Assembly: GCA_036825155.1 (NCBI GenBank)
Contig: DAISYU010000080.1
Coordinates: 1-14,868, forward strand
Direction: 5' to 3'
Length of the DNA stretch: 14,868 nucleotides
DNA from: DSAD01 sp036825155
GTDB taxonomy: Bacteria; Desulfobacterota; Desulfomonilia; UBA1062
Both the position numbers and the translations under genes were made by a program. This document shows positions 14,490 through 14,868 of the stretch, one piece after another. The notes under the pieces were generated by a model that searched no databases, was not told the DNA's origin, and saw only the letters and a list, made by a program, of their open reading frames with translations. Position 1 is the stretch's first letter. The number at the start of each line of letters is the position of its first letter.

Positions 14490-14830
14490 GTGCGTGACCC
14501 TAAGGCATGAGCGATCTCATCAAAGAGATTCTCATGGTGCGCGCTCTTATCCTGTTTTCTGACTATTAGGACGAAGTCATACCCTGATGGAAAGATCTCT
14601 TTATGCCTTCTATAAATCTCTCGTAAGAGTCTTTTATACCTGTTTCTCTTTACAGCGGTTCCTATCCTTTTACTCACCGTGATGCCAATACGAGCGTGAT
14701 TTCTTGAGTTGTCAGCAGCCAAGATGACGAGATGTTCTGTAACGATCCTGGATGTTTTTTTCGCCTCAACCCGAATAAAATCTTTGCGTTTTCTTAGCCG
14801 CTCACATTTAGGGAATCTCTCGTCTGACAT
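14483..14830 (-). CDS. rnpA: Ribonuclease P protein component
   Basis: 115 residues. The protein subunit that assists the catalytic RNA of RNase P in trimming 5' leaders from pre-tRNAs. The basic signature RNRYKRLLRE is at 62-71, preceded by the conserved ARIGITVSKRIGTAVKRN (46-63), with an aromatic-containing GYDFVLIVR strand after it. The ATG shares its A with the rpmH stop (TAATG), so translation is likely coupled; no strong separate ribosome site is seen. The 3' end overlaps yidD by 7 bases. Confidence 0.95.
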   Translation of the reverse strand: MSDERFPKCERLRKRKDFIRVEAKKTSRIVTEHLVILAADNSRNHARIGITVSKRIGTAVKRNRYKRLLREIYRRHKEIFPSGYDFVLIVRKQDKSAHHENLFDEIAHALGSRTW

Positions 14831-14868
14831 TATACAGCCAAACGTTTACGTCCCTTGGCCCTCCTTCG
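14830..14868 (-). CDS. rpmH: 50S ribosomal protein L34, C-terminal end (5' part outside window)
   Basis: The last 12 codons and stop are present: RRRAKGRKRLAV then TAA. This is the characteristic basic C terminus of L34 and its canonical position directly upstream of rnpA supports the call. The remaining 30 or so residues and the operon promoter lie beyond the right edge. Confidence 0.9.
   Translation of the reverse strand, partial: RRRAKGRKRLAV

Overview
The window reads as ordinary chromosome from a diderm (Gram-negative type) bacterium of moderate GC. The signs are a long YidC with a periplasmic domain, a lipoprotein lytic transglycosylase, an RpoH-type heat-shock sigma factor, and a secreted protein ending in a CFI-like box. 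Together these suggest a deltaproteobacterial (Desulfobacterota-like) lineage. That placement is inference, because no rRNA or other decisive marker is present. There are no insertion sequences, phage genes, CRISPR arrays or tRNAs, and no gene-free stretch over 300 bases.

Layout: (1) 1-1241, minus strand, is the N-terminal half of leuS, cut by the window edge. (2) A 224-base divergent spacer leads to 1466-5607, plus strand, a translationally coupled pair: a class A penicillin-binding protein and a secreted protein with two LysM-like repeats and a large unrecognised C-terminal region. (3) 5642-8645, minus strand, holds a secreted seven-repeat beta-propeller/Ig-like protein and an MltD-type lytic transglycosylase, each with its own plausible sigma70 promoter. 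(4) 8787-10097, plus strand, is rpoH followed 6 bases later by a small heat-shock protein. (5) 10081-14868, minus strand, is the origin-associated cluster rpmH-rnpA-yidD-yidC-jag-mnmE-rsmG. It is tightly packed, with several stop/start overlaps, and rpmH runs off the right edge.

Functional themes: the left and middle hold an envelope set (glycan polymerase/crosslinker, LysM protein, glycan-cleaving lipoprotein). Next comes a two-gene heat-shock unit whose upstream region carries two overlapping inverted repeats between divergent promoters. The right is the ribosomal protein L34 / RNase P / membrane insertase / tRNA and rRNA modification operon that often lies beside oriC, so dnaA and oriC may lie beyond the right edge.

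The most notable points are: mnmE has no ATG, GTG or TTG at its conserved N terminus and appears to start at ATA inside the jag stop; mnmG is absent between mnmE and rsmG; paired mutually exclusive inverted repeats lie upstream of rpoH; the C-terminal region of the PBP-coupled LysM protein is unassigned; and the propeller protein ends just after its CFI-like box. I do not see a clearly new multi-gene system.
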